From the NCBI GenBank assembly GCA_018873225.1, contig JAEILZ010000005.1, positions 3,596,001 to 3,660,000 of the forward strand: 64,000 nt of DNA, read 5' to 3'. The first letter of the stretch is position 1; each line of letters begins with the position of its first letter. The translations under genes and the position numbers were made by a program. The notes below the pieces were generated by a model. It had not been told where the DNA came from and ran no database searches. It worked only from the letters and a program-made list of their open reading frames with translations. This stretch comes from [Phialemoniopsis] sp. UDSM-2020 (Eukaryota > Ascomycota > Sordariomycetes > Thyridiales > Thyridiaceae). This document shows positions 10,011-20,032 of the stretch, piece after piece.

Positions 10011-11405
10011 ATGAGGCTTTCCAGTAGGGAAGCAATCGGCCAGCTGCCCCGACTCGACGTGGTGCATGTAGTGCCAACCCGCTCCGACTCTGGTTCTGGT
10101 GCTGTCATGTCCGGCTCCAAGGAGGGCGTCAAGATGGCTCGCAAAAGGGCCAGGGACCGGAAGTCCCAGCAGGCTAAGCGTGATCGCGCCCGGGGTGAGC
10201 TCGATATCCTGAGGTTCCAGGTGAGCCAGCTCTCGAGACAGCTTGTCAACGCCCGGGAGATCTGGGCTGGCCATGCTGCAGCCGGCCTCAGTTCTCCTTC
10301 AAGCCCCCGTTCCGACGAGACAACATCTTTGCGGAGAGAGAATGAGCGTCTACGGGAGCAGCTCTCTAGGGCAAGCCGCGTAACCAAGTCCTCGCACCGT
10401 TCACCCGCGCCCAGAGTCATGCTCGACCCATCAGTCCTCGAGGCTTGGTCGTCCTCGCATCTCTCCGTTGCAACACCTTCCCACAACACCTGTTCTCCAT
10501 CTCTCTCTAATTCGACAAGCACACAATACGATGACATCGAATGTTCCTCTCCTTGCACCACGATACCGTTTCACTTACTTGAGCACACCATAGCTCCGAA
10601 GCACGTTCCGCCGACATGCCCGACAGATCAGATTATCCAACACCTCATCAAAGAAAAGCGTGCATTGGTCCGATCCTTGCACGACAGCTCGTCGACTTCG
10701 TCGACAACAGGCGCCCCGCTCCCTGCACCATCTTTGGACAGCGACGAACAACTCCGGTTCTCCATCAGCCAGGTCGTAGGAGACCTGTTGGATACCTATG
10801 CCGAGATTGAGACGCTTCCCAAGAAGGTTGCATGCCTGTATTTTGTTACAAGCGTCATCACCGTCAGTGTAACCATTTCTTTCTGCATCGTCTGGCGACT
10901 CGTCAGCTCCTGCATTCGTGCTGCTCATGTTACAAAACTGATCTTGTCGAGCGCAAAGTGGCTCGTCCTTCAGAAACAGGAGGCCTTTGAGCAGATGCCC
11001 GTGTGGCTGAGGCCGTGTGAAGCACAGGCTGAAATCCCACACCCCGCGTGGATGGACCGGGTGTTGTGGTAAGCGCCCGCCACCCGGAGACTCATGCCAC
11101 CTTTCGATAACACTCGCAGGCCAAGGGTGCGCAGCTTTCTAATCCACCATCAAGAAATCACATTCGACCAATACACTTACGCCTTCACTCTCTCCTTTGA
11201 TATACACTGGCCGTATAGCGACGAACATATCATTCTACAGCCGCAAGAGGGTTTGGAGTCGGGTCCGACGGGGTACAGAATTAATCCGGTATTTGAAGAG
11301 CATGTTCGGAAACTGAGCAACTGGACAGTTGGAACGAGGTTTCATCAACACTTCCCCGAGTTGGGAAAGGCCGTAGATCAAGACATCCGTGATTACGGCT
11401 CTTGA
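10011..11405 (+). CDS. bZIP transcription factor with DUF3425 domain
   Basis: Two exons, 10011-11068 and 11120-11405, joined by a 51-nt intron (GTAAGC donor, CTCGCAG acceptor). The join makes VLWPRVRS and carries the frame on to residue 447. The basic region is ARKRARDRKSQQAKRDRAR (about residues 43-61), followed by a heptad-like stretch LDILRFQVSQLSRQL. The C-terminal half matches DUF3425: MPVWLRP, IPHPAWMDRVLWPR, the core FDIHWP, and the closing HVRKLSNWTVGTRFHQHFPEL. A hydrophobic stretch near residues 283-303 is unusual and might hide another intron. The start could instead be the ATG at 10107. A nuclear DNA-binding regulator is expected. It converges with the phosphotransferase-phosphatase gene (149 bp between stop codons) and may control that neighbourhood, which is inference. 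Confidence 0.85.
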
Positions 11406-11554
11406 ACAGTGGGTGGCTTTTCGCTCACCACTTGTGAACAGTAATGATCACTCAACTTATCATATGCAAGTGCTATCTTGCAAGGGCACTGTGATTTGAA
11501 TCTGGACACTAATACCTGTGTCATGAGATAAGGTCTAATCGCCGATCTTGATGC

Positions 11555-14500
11555 TTACTGACAGACGTTTTCACCCTGATGATCAGTCAGCAGAAGAGTT
11601 CGCAGTGCGGTGAACTCTGCTGGAGTCATGCCCCTATTCAAAAGCCACCTCTCAACACCGCCCTCTTTTTCATCGATCGCCGAGAGCAGACCCTCAAGCG
11701 TGTACCGCCGTACTTCGTAGATCTCTGGTGGGTTGATTGCTCGGCGTTCAAGGAACAGAGGATTATTAGCCAGTCGAGCCAGGATGAGCTCCATATTTGC
11801 GGCCGTCATGACATAGTCATCTATCACGAGTCCACGCTTCACGCCCAGAATCTCCAAGACAAATGCAGAGATGACTCCGGTCCGATCTTTTCCAGCTGCG
11901 CAGTGGATGAGAGTGGCGTCTCCTTTTGGAGTCTTCAGGATGTTGCGGATGGCTTCGACGATGTTGTGGCCGCTGTGCTCGAGGTATCCGAGGTACTTGG
12001 TGGTCAGAATATTGCGACGCTCCTCGGCTCCGGTGGGCAGCTTGCCATGCCATCCATCGTCGATCGGTAGGTTGATGACTTTCACTTGGGGGATGCGTGA
12101 GCGCCAGTAACCCTTCCCAGATATCGCCTCAGCGCTGGTACGGAGATCAATGATGTTACACACGCGCAAATCACCAAAGAGAACCTTTGCCCCCTCGTCG
12201 GTGAGGAGGTCTAGTTGGTCGCTACGATAGAGCACGCCTCTCCGCGTCCCCCGGCCGTCCCGCGTAGCGAGACCTCCAAAGTCACGAGCATTGACCAGGC
12301 CTTCGACGATAAGCTCACGCTCAGCAACCTTGCGATTCCTTTCTGGTGCTGCTTGGCGTGAGCTTCGCAGTATGCGAACTTGGCCTGCAGTCGCGTCCAA
12401 CCTTACGTACTCGGCAGTACTGAACTTGGCGATTGCTCCGTTGATAGTGACAGCAGGCAATCCGAACTCCCGCGACAGGCAAGCCCCGTGGGCCAGCATT
12501 CCTCCCGTCTCCATGATGAGGCCGCCGATCACGTTGAAAACCGGAGCCCAGCCTGGATCCGTACCATTGCACACAAGGATGTCGCCGGTTTGCAAGGTGT
12601 CAATCTCGTTGAGGCTGCGGACCACTCGAACTCGGCCCTCGACCACTCCACGACTAAGAATTGCTGCTTGAAACAGGTCTGCGTCATCACTATCCTCGCT
12701 GTCGTCGGCCGGGATTTCCACCACGTTCTGAGTACCGCGAAGGTATGATTCTGGCGTGGCAACACGCGTGTGCATCTCCATAAAATTCGCCTTGCGTCCT
12801 TCGATCTTGGCATCGGTGAGCTTGCTGCGGCCGTTCGCCAGCAATTTCCACAGCTCGGCTTCGCTGAGGAAGAAGAAGTCATTCGGCTCGTTGATCAGCC
12901 CTCGTTCAAAGGCTCGACGGCCCACCTCGAGGAATACCCTCTTCTTCCGCATCGTGTTGCGGTCATTCTGGTCCCTCTGGTCGTCTCGCAGGACGAGGAA
13001 TCGCAGACAATAGCGGTGCACGGCGCGGAAGATCCGGACGCGAATAGGGCCAAAGAATCCGCGGTTAATGTATGCCTCCGCGTCCTCGGTCGCCTTGACC
13101 CGCCGGGCCGAGAGCTGCTTTTCGGTCACGTCGGGCGCCGTCTGTGCCTTTGCGAGCAATCGAAAGGCCCGCACGTCGATATCGGGATCTTCTGATCTTC
13201 GGGGGTACCACATGTCCCGATCGGCATGGCCGCGGTGACCCCACTCGGCGATGAATGCCTCGTAATGTTCGAGGAATTGCTTCCCTTCCTCACTCTCCCG
13301 ACACTTCTGAAAGAACTCAGCACCGTTGGCGCTCTCCAAAGTCTCGCGCAGCGTTGCGGACGACGTAATCCGGCGTCCCAGCTCCCAAAGTGCTATGCTT
13401 TCCTCGACCTGAGCAGAACGCTCGGGCAGTCCGCTCAGGAGCTCCTCAAAGCAGTTCTCGTTGGATCCGTGGTACCACCGGGCCAGCATCTTCTGAAGTA
13501 GCCCAAAGGCGATAGGCCAATACACCCAGAATCCCGTGCGTGGGTACTGATTGAAGTCGATGAAGTTGTCCTGTGCCTCGCGAGCCGCCGTGCGGAGTTC
13601 ATCGTCCGACATGGCTTTCAGTGCTGCGGTCGAGGGGGTTCGGTAATTGTATTTGAACTTGGCCATCCAAGATTTACATGAACGCAGAAACGCAAGCGGG
13701 CCGTGCTGGCCCCCAGATAGAAGGTACGTTCGCAGATGTAACCGGATTGCGGCCAACAGTCGGAATGGCATCCGCGACGCATCTGCGCGCTGCGAGGGAG
13801 GGTAGATGTTGGCCGACTTCCCGCGCAAACGCTGGGGCAGTAGCATCTGGGTAAGCTCTCCATACACGTCCAGGTTATAGTACATGGTGCCGTGCCGGTA
13901 CATGTATCGCTGGACGCCCACCAGATCTGGCCTTCCCCAGAGTCGGAAGTTATCGTCGTCTAGATCACGGATCCCCTTGGCCCTTATCGAGTAGTAGAGC
14001 GGCGAGATGGCGCCTGTCCAGTATGCTTGTGCGTAGGAGTTTGACCATACAGTCTCTTCAGGTGCACGGCGGGTCTGCCATTCGTCGAGCTCCTCGTCCC
14101 AGGAGAGCCGCACGCCGGTGATGAGTCGGGTCTGGAGCAGGTAGGGTGCACCTCCAGACCACGCCCATTCGATGTCCTGCGGTAGGCCTTCGTACTGAGC
14201 TTCGATCTCTGCAGACATCTCAATTAATCGCTTGATCTGTTCGTCATTTATTGTATATCGCTTCCGGCGCTCGTCCGAGACCTTGAGCTCAACCGTCCCG
14301 TCACCATCTTCTGGGTCTCTGACGATCTCGACCTCCTTGGCTCCCAGGTGGCGGCGGCGCACCCTTCCCTCCTTGCGCGTCACGATGAATTCATCGGGCT
14401 CCAGGATGCCTGATACCACTCCCTCGCCTAGTCCGTAGCTGGAGTTTACGACAATTTCGGAGGTGTTGCCCGTGACTGGATTCGCGGTGAAAAGGACGCC

Positions 14501-15085
14501 CGCCACCTCCGCGTCGACCATGGCCTGGACCACGACAGCGATGGCCACATCGGCGTGGGGGATGCTGTTCTGCTCTCTATAGGCGGTGCACCGACTGGTC
14601 CACAGCGACGCCCAGCAGCGGCGGACCATGTCAATGACGCTGGCGAGGCCTTTGACATCCAGGAAAGTGTCGTGGAGGCCGGCAAACGAGGCATTGGCGA
14701 GGTCCTCAGCAGTCGCAGACGAACGCACGGCAACGAATTCATGTCCCCGTTTCGCGAGGTCGAGGTGCAGGTTCGTTATTTCTCGTTCCAGATCAGGGGG
14801 CAAGGGTGCCTGTTCGACGGACTTTCGAATGGTAGCAGTCAACTGTTCCAGGCGCCCAACATCTGATACGTCGAGTTCTTGCAACACGGCGTCAATCTGT
14901 CGCTCTATGCCATTCTCGACAATGAAGCTCCTGTAGGCAGCGGTTGTGATAACGAATCCTGGCGGCACGGGCAGACCAGCACTGACCATCCGCCCTAGAT
15001 TGGTCCCTTTTCCGCCGGCGAGTATGTGCTCCCGACTTGCCGGGTCACCCAGCGCAACGACGGGTGGCGTACTTGGCCCAGCCAT
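11555..15085 (-). CDS. Rifampin-phosphotransferase-like enzyme fused to a tyrosine-phosphatase-like domain
   Basis: Uninterrupted 1176-residue frame. N-terminal PPDK/PEP-synthase ATP-grasp at about residues 20-340: GGKGTNLGRMVSAGLPVPPG, VRSSATAEDLANASFAG, VAGVLFTANPVTGN, YGLGEGVVSG and a terminal LLQTR. Helical middle region at about 350-790. PEP-utiliser mobile (phospho-His) domain at about 800-900, with TGGMLAHGACLSREFGLPAV and the expected swivelling His near 865. From about 925 follows a Y_phosphatase3-type domain: NARDFGGL, GVLYRSDQLDLL, and the P-loop HCAAGKDRTG (CX5R) near 1062-1071. There is no PEP-binding TIM barrel after the His domain, so the order matches rifampin phosphotransferases (ATP to AMP + Pi, substrate hydroxyl phosphorylated) rather than PEP synthase. 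The phosphatase probably acts on a small molecule or phosphoinositide. The substrate is unknown. Cytosolic; no signal peptide. Divergent from the MFS gene. Confidence 0.88.
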   Translation of the reverse strand: MAGPSTPPVVALGDPASREHILAGGKGTNLGRMVSAGLPVPPGFVITTAAYRSFIVENGIERQIDAVLQELDVSDVGRLEQLTATIRKSVEQAPLPPDLEREITNLHLDLAKRGHEFVAVRSSATAEDLANASFAGLHDTFLDVKGLASVIDMVRRCWASLWTSRCTAYREQNSIPHADVAIAVVVQAMVDAEVAGVLFTANPVTGNTSEIVVNSSYGLGEGVVSGILEPDEFIVTRKEGRVRRRHLGAKEVEIVRDPEDGDGTVELKVSDERRKRYTINDEQIKRLIEMSAEIEAQYEGLPQDIEWAWSGGAPYLLQTRLITGVRLSWDEELDEWQTRRAPEETVWSNSYAQAYWTGAISPLYYSIRAKGIRDLDDDNFRLWGRPDLVGVQRYMYRHGTMYYNLDVYGELTQMLLPQRLRGKSANIYPPSQRADASRMPFRLLAAIRLHLRTYLLSGGQHGPLAFLRSCKSWMAKFKYNYRTPSTAALKAMSDDELRTAAREAQDNFIDFNQYPRTGFWVYWPIAFGLLQKMLARWYHGSNENCFEELLSGLPERSAQVEESIALWELGRRITSSATLRETLESANGAEFFQKCRESEEGKQFLEHYEAFIAEWGHRGHADRDMWYPRRSEDPDIDVRAFRLLAKAQTAPDVTEKQLSARRVKATEDAEAYINRGFFGPIRVRIFRAVHRYCLRFLVLRDDQRDQNDRNTMRKKRVFLEVGRRAFERGLINEPNDFFFLSEAELWKLLANGRSKLTDAKIEGRKANFMEMHTRVATPESYLRGTQNVVEIPADDSEDSDDADLFQAAILSRGVVEGRVRVVRSLNEIDTLQTGDILVCNGTDPGWAPVFNVIGGLIMETGGMLAHGACLSREFGLPAVTINGAIAKFSTAEYVRLDATAGQVRILRSSRQAAPERNRKVAERELIVEGLVNARDFGGLATRDGRGTRRGVLYRSDQLDLLTDEGAKVLFGDLRVCNIIDLRTSAEAISGKGYWRSRIPQVKVINLPIDDGWHGKLPTGAEERRNILTTKYLGYLEHSGHNIVEAIRNILKTPKGDATLIHCAAGKDRTGVISAFVLEILGVKRGLVIDDYVMTAANMELILARLANNPLFLERRAINPPEIYEVRRYTLEGLLSAIDEKEGGVERWLLNRGMTPAEFTALRTLLLTDHQGENVCQ

Positions 15086-15979
15086 CGTGGGGCACCTGCT
15101 GACGCTGAGCTAGCTTAGGTGTGGGAGCGAGAAGGGCGCAATGACAGTTAGCTAGCAGCTTTCTGTTGGGATCAGTAACAGCAGTGTGTTCCAGTATAGA
15201 TAGCTCCATGTCGTGGTCTTGAGCTTATAAGTGATATGCGACATTCCCGATTCCTGTCTTGCGGCGCGTAGAGACGCGGCCGAGACCGGCCTACATACAG
15301 TCTACGGCAAACGGCTTCCTCTTTTCTTCGTGTTTGCTGCACCTGCGATGATTCAGGCACTCTAGCGCAGAACAATCTTATGCTAACCTACTTCCGTATC
15401 GCGCGCCGCCAAGATCCTTGACAGCCATGCGGAAATAGGAACCGAAAAGATGATTCAGACACTTGCATCAACAAACCCCACTAATTGGATGCTTGATTGG
15501 CCTCATGGGCGTTGCAGTAATCTACGAAGTGCCTACCCTACATGTGTGTTTTGCGGGTCGAGCCAGGTAGGCCGACGCAACCAACATGCAGCGCCAAGGA
15601 TGTGTCCTTTCCCCGGTCTGGGGTAACAAGACAATGCTCTCCAAAACGGATACCAGCAAGGGTGTCGCCACACGCATCTACGCCAGCAGTTGTATGCGGG
15701 GTATCATCCACCATGGTCCGGAGCCGTGTGACTTATGCTGTACTTCCATTGTCCAGGCTCCCTGGGGCCAGTGCCACCAAACTACAATGATATGAGACAC
15801 CGCAAGATCATCGGTTGTGTTTACCCCCTGGTTGTCTTTCAAGATGCATATATGAAGAGCAGGAGATGTTGATCCTCTAGGACTGAAGGTCAGGAGGTGC
15901 ACAGGGTCTTAATTGACTGTGGGAACATCGAACCCCTGGATACTGTAACTCTCCATACTTCCATCCGTTTCTCGGCGGC
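15086..15979. promoter_or_regulatory. Divergent intergenic region between fusion enzyme and MFS gene
   Basis: About 0.9 kb separates the start codons of two oppositely transcribed genes, so it must hold both promoters. I see no convincing TATA box or long palindrome. Frames inside are short. Shared regulation, possibly by the bZIP factor nearby, is an inference only. Confidence 0.45.
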
Positions 15980-18084
15980 ATGTCTTCCAGTTTCAGAGGC
16001 GGTAAGGCTACTGCAGGCCAGGGTGACGAGATTTCGTCGGGCTTTGATAATGAGACCGTGGTCTCTCATCACAGCGGCGTTGACGAAATCGTCGAAGTGC
16101 TGCAGACCACGGGAGAGGAGATTGGCATGACATGGCGTACCATCACCGCTGCCATCGTAAGTCCCATTTAAACCCCCCTTTGCCAAGAGATGCGTCTGCT
16201 GATATGTGTTTTTCTTTACTGCTGTAGTCCATGGGGACATCTTATAATGCGTACCTGATGACTCTCCTCGCCCCGCCAGCCATTCTCAGCTTCATCAATG
16301 CGGACCTTGGTCCTGCGCCGACGTACACATGGATTACTATCTCCTGGAACCTCGGAGGCGCCATTCTCGTCACGATTGGCGGTCGGCTCTCAGAAATTTT
16401 CGGGCGACGCTGGTTCTTCCTGAGCGGATCCTCCTTGCTGGTCATTGGCGCCATTGTGGCGGTGACTGGAAGGTCTATCGGTCAGTTGATTGCCTCGGGG
16501 GCCATAAACGGCGCCGGATCCGGATTCCTCGAGACGTCGTATGGTGCAGTTCAGGTGAGTCGATACGAAATCAAGACCGTGTCATCCTGGCTTTGACCTC
16601 CTGACAATGAACATAGGAAATTGTCCCCAACGAATATCGCATGATCACTATCGGCCTTTTCGATATCGGTGGCATCATTGCCCAAGCCTCGCCTCTTATA
16701 GCATGGACCCTGATCAAATACACCGGCAACTGGCGCAACGTCTACTACTTGATGCTGGGCTGTGCGGCATTCAATCTTGTCTATCTGTTCTTCTTCTATC
16801 ACCCGCCAGCATTTGCGACAAAGCATAGCGCCGAAGGTCGTACACGATGGGAGCTACTCAGGGCATTGGACTGGCTGGGGCTCTTTATCTTCATCTCCGG
16901 CTGCACCCTCTTCCTGGTGGGTATCAATTGGGGAGGAGTTTTGTATCCTTGGGCCAGTGCCCCTGTCATCGTGCCGATTGTCCTTGGTGTTGTCCTCTTG
17001 GTAGGACTTGGGTTTTACGAAGCATATGCAAATATTCCTGAACCGCTCCTTCCGCCGCGGTTGTTCAAGCAGGTTCGACAGTTTGTCCACCCAACCCCTG
17101 ATCTTCATATTGAAAATTCGTTTTTAACAAAAGCAACACAGGTTCACAATCCCTTTGGTCGTAATGTCCATTGTGGGCATGCAGTACTATTCCAACGCCA
17201 TCCTCTGGCCTCGGCTATCACAGCTCCTTTTCGCTACCGATGAGATCTCGAAAGGATTGTACTCCGAAGTCGTACCATTAGGCAGTATTGGTAGGCGCCG
17301 ACTCTCTAAGTCTAATGTGGAGCCATCATCGCTGATGTATTTGATCCAGTTGGTGGGTTTATCATTTGTTGCAGCAAGAAAATTGGTCACCAAAAGTGGC
17401 AAGTCGTCTTTGCAATCGCTTTACAGACGTCTTGCGTGGGAGCACTATCTACAACAACGATCGACAACCCTGCCAAATCGATCGTCTTGACATTCATTGT
17501 CTCTTTGACTGTCACGATCGTAATGCTCAATTGCTTCATTCTGGTTGGGTTCGGTATTGTTAACCAAGATGATATGTGAGCCCCCCCCTCGTTTCTACAT
17601 CCACGCTCGACGTCCCGGGATCACTAAAATTCGTCTTAGTGGCACCGCGGCCGGACTGGCGGGTACTGCACGATTGCTCTTCGGTGCCGTGGCTACCGCC
17701 CTGTTCGGCAATGTCGCCAACAACAAGTACGCGGAGACTCTCCGTCCACGTGTTGCTGACGCGGTCTCCGGGCTCAACTTCCCGAGTGAGAATCTGGCAC
17801 GGCTGGTTGCCGCGGCGAAAGCAAATACGCCAGCGGCTTACAAGGCCGTTTCTGGGATAACGCCCGAGTTGCAGAACGCTGCTACCGTGGCCAATAAGCT
17901 GGCCTACCTAGACGGTGCGAAGCTATCGTATCAGATCGCACTAGCATTTGGCTTGCTCGGCTGCATTGCGGCGCTGTGACTTACCACTATTGATACGCGC
18001 AAGTTTACTAAGAGAACGGTAGCCTTGCAGGAGCATGACAGGAAGGCCCTGGAGCAGAAGAAGCTGGCTGAACCAGGCGCTTGA
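15980..18084 (+). pseudogene. MFS transporter (TRI12/siderophore-type), in-frame TGA before the C-terminal tail
   Basis: Six exons rebuild a 12-14-TM major facilitator: 15980-16156, 16228-16554, 16617-17080, 17142-17290, 17350-17575 and 17640-17979. All introns are 59-74 nt with GT..AG ends and consistent phases. Recognisable segments are NAYLMTLLAPPAILSFINAD, the motif-A-like GGRLSEIFGRRWFF, NGAGSGFLETSYGAVQEIVP, FTIPLVVMSIVGMQYYSN, LVGFGIVNQDD and GTARLLFGAVATALFGNV. These are typical of fungal TRI12/siderophore-iron or toxin exporters. The frame meets TGA at 17977-17979 after FGLLGCIAAL, near the end of the last helix. It then continues open for 34 more family-like codons (LTTIDTRKFTKRTVALQEHD) to a second TGA ending at 18084. 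The 560-residue form lacks only the cytosolic tail and might still work, so this may be a functional truncation, readthrough or a sequence error. Confidence 0.75.
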
Positions 18085-18267
18085 TCTAGGTACAGCCATG
18101 GACACCAACGGCACGGGAAACTGTTAGATTTCTCAACTCTCAAGAAGAGGAATAGTTGGATTCGATTCAAGGCTGGTAATAGCTTGTAGTTATTGTTGAA
18201 ACGTCCATTACATCATTAGTCAAGCATACGGCTAATACCAGCCCACCGATTCAAACGCCACTTTAAA

Positions 18268-19397
18268 TCAAGCGAACGCCTTGACTTGCTCCTCGGACCA
18301 GTCCCAGAACTCTGCCGCGTGCCCATTCCCGCCCTCGGCTGGAGACTTTGTAGCATCGAGCAGATCCTTACGGATCGGGAGAAGCCGGCCAAAAGGGCCA
18401 ACTGCCATCAAAAAGTCAGTATGTTCACTCACTCCCAAGGGTGTTAACTACTACTTACCCCAGATACCCGAGTTTGCCAGACCTATGTCTTGGGAGAATC
18501 CTGCATAAAGCTGAGTGTACGCGCCATAGATTGCTGGGTAGACGATCCGCCTCATCAAGAATTGCACGAAAGCTGGGTGTTGGCGCGCAAGCTCCGTGTT
18601 CAGATTACCCGGGTTGAGTGGCACACTGACGACACCATCGCTCCGATGACGGCGGGCGTGTTCCACCGCGTAAAGCCATGGGGCGGCCTTGCTTATAGCG
18701 TATCGATCCTGGTGCGAGTATTTCCTCCAGGCCTCCATGTCTCGGTTGGCCGAGATCCCCCGTGACTTCTCGCCCATCAACTCTGTGCCTGATGACGATA
18801 CCCACACAACCCGGACGGAGCCTGCGGGCTCGGACGGGGCAGTGGCGACGAGCGCCGGAGTCATGAGCTTGGTAAAAAGAAAGGTGCCAATGGCGTTGAC
18901 GCCGAGGTTCATCTCATAGCCCTGTGCCGTGTCCTGCGGGCCTTTTGTGTCGACGTGCATGACTCCAGCATTGTTGTAGAGGCCGTGGAGCTTGGACTCG
19001 CGCGCGTGGAAGAAATTGGTCGAGGCCTTGATGGTGCTGAGGTCGGCGAGGTCGAGCTTCATGAAGACGAGGGAGCCTTTGGAGGATGGCGAGTCTTTCT
19101 TGATATCCTCGATAGCTTTGGTTGCGCGCTCCTCGGAGCGAGCTGCTATGTACACCTTTGCGTTCTTCGAGTAGAGGATGGATGCGACCTGTTTGCCGAT
19201 GCCGGTGTTGCTACCCGAAACTACGTACACCTGATGTTGGATACCTGTTAGCGAACGTATCTTCCTGAAGTCGAGAATTTGGTCAGTATTGGAGCCTGCA
19301 AGCATACCTTTCCTGCTAGATCCCCCACATTCTTCTCGGTGAACGTAGGCTTGGGTGGGAAGAAATTCGTCCACATGCTCGACCAGGACATCAACAT
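18268..19397 (-). CDS. Short-chain dehydrogenase (WWOX-like fungal SDR)
   Basis: Three exons, 19308-19397, 18459-19230 and 18268-18401, give 331 residues. Exon 1 supplies the family N-terminus MWTNFFPPKPTFTEKN..DLAGK, exon 2 the body, and exon 3 the tail GPFGRLLPIRKDLLDATKSP ending EFWDWSEEQVKAFA. The phases are consistent. Motifs are SGSNTGIGKQ for NAD(P) binding, NNAGVMH, a catalytic Ser in VWVSSSG and the active-site YAISK. This subfamily commonly reads 'MWSQFFPPKP...' and acts on small carbonyl or alcohol substrates; the true substrate is unknown. It converges tail-to-tail with the MFS gene. The first ATG (19397) was chosen because the exon-1 frame starts there; ATGs at 19391 and 19376 are possible. 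Confidence 0.88.
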
Positions 19398-20032
19398 TGT
19401 GAATACTGCTTTTCAGCTAGACAACTACAGGTATTATGGTGTTATAATAGTTGAAAGAAAATGGAAAGGTAGAACTGAATGATTTTTGGACAAGATGTTT
19501 ACTTGTTATTTTTTCGATCGCTCTGACAGCTGTGTAGATGGGGAGAACATGCTTTTATTATCATGTGAAAGTCAGTGACCGGGAAGCCGGACCTCAAATA
19601 GTTCCCGGTTGCATCTTTCCAGGCACTCCGGCTCATACCTGAGACATATCGTAGATCAACGTCCCAGGGTATTGTTCAGGGATGACGTCCATCGATATCC
19701 AATAGGGCGGCTCGGCAATGAACGTCGATGATTGGCTGGAGCAGAGGTGATTTCGAGAGATAGCAAGCCAATCATAGCAAGCAGTGAACTAGTCCAGTTC
19801 CACTACAGTCAAGCTTATTAAATGGAGATGGTCCAGTTGATGGGCCTGTTAGCCGAGCTGCCCAATCAACTCTAGCAACATCAAGTGATCCTAAGAAGAT
19901 CGTCAGGTCAATTAATGGTACGTCTTTTTCAAAGGAGTGCTACAATGGAAAGGCATGTGCCATCTTACGTGAGCTCTCCATTGCATGTATGGCTAGTCCC
20001 TTTTCTCTGAGCGAACTGCTTTCTCTTCAGAT
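19398..20032. other. Intergenic
   Basis: Holds the promoter of the SDR and the 3' end of the NACHT-ankyrin gene. AT-rich in places (19495-19560). No gene or repeat recognised. Confidence 0.5.

Noticed and set aside
9837..10561. Minus-strand frames opposite the bZIP start
   Set aside because: Antisense to the basic region; no motif.
11555..15085. Calling the fusion enzyme PEP synthase
   Set aside because: There is no PEP-binding TIM barrel after the phospho-His domain; a phosphatase-like domain takes its place.
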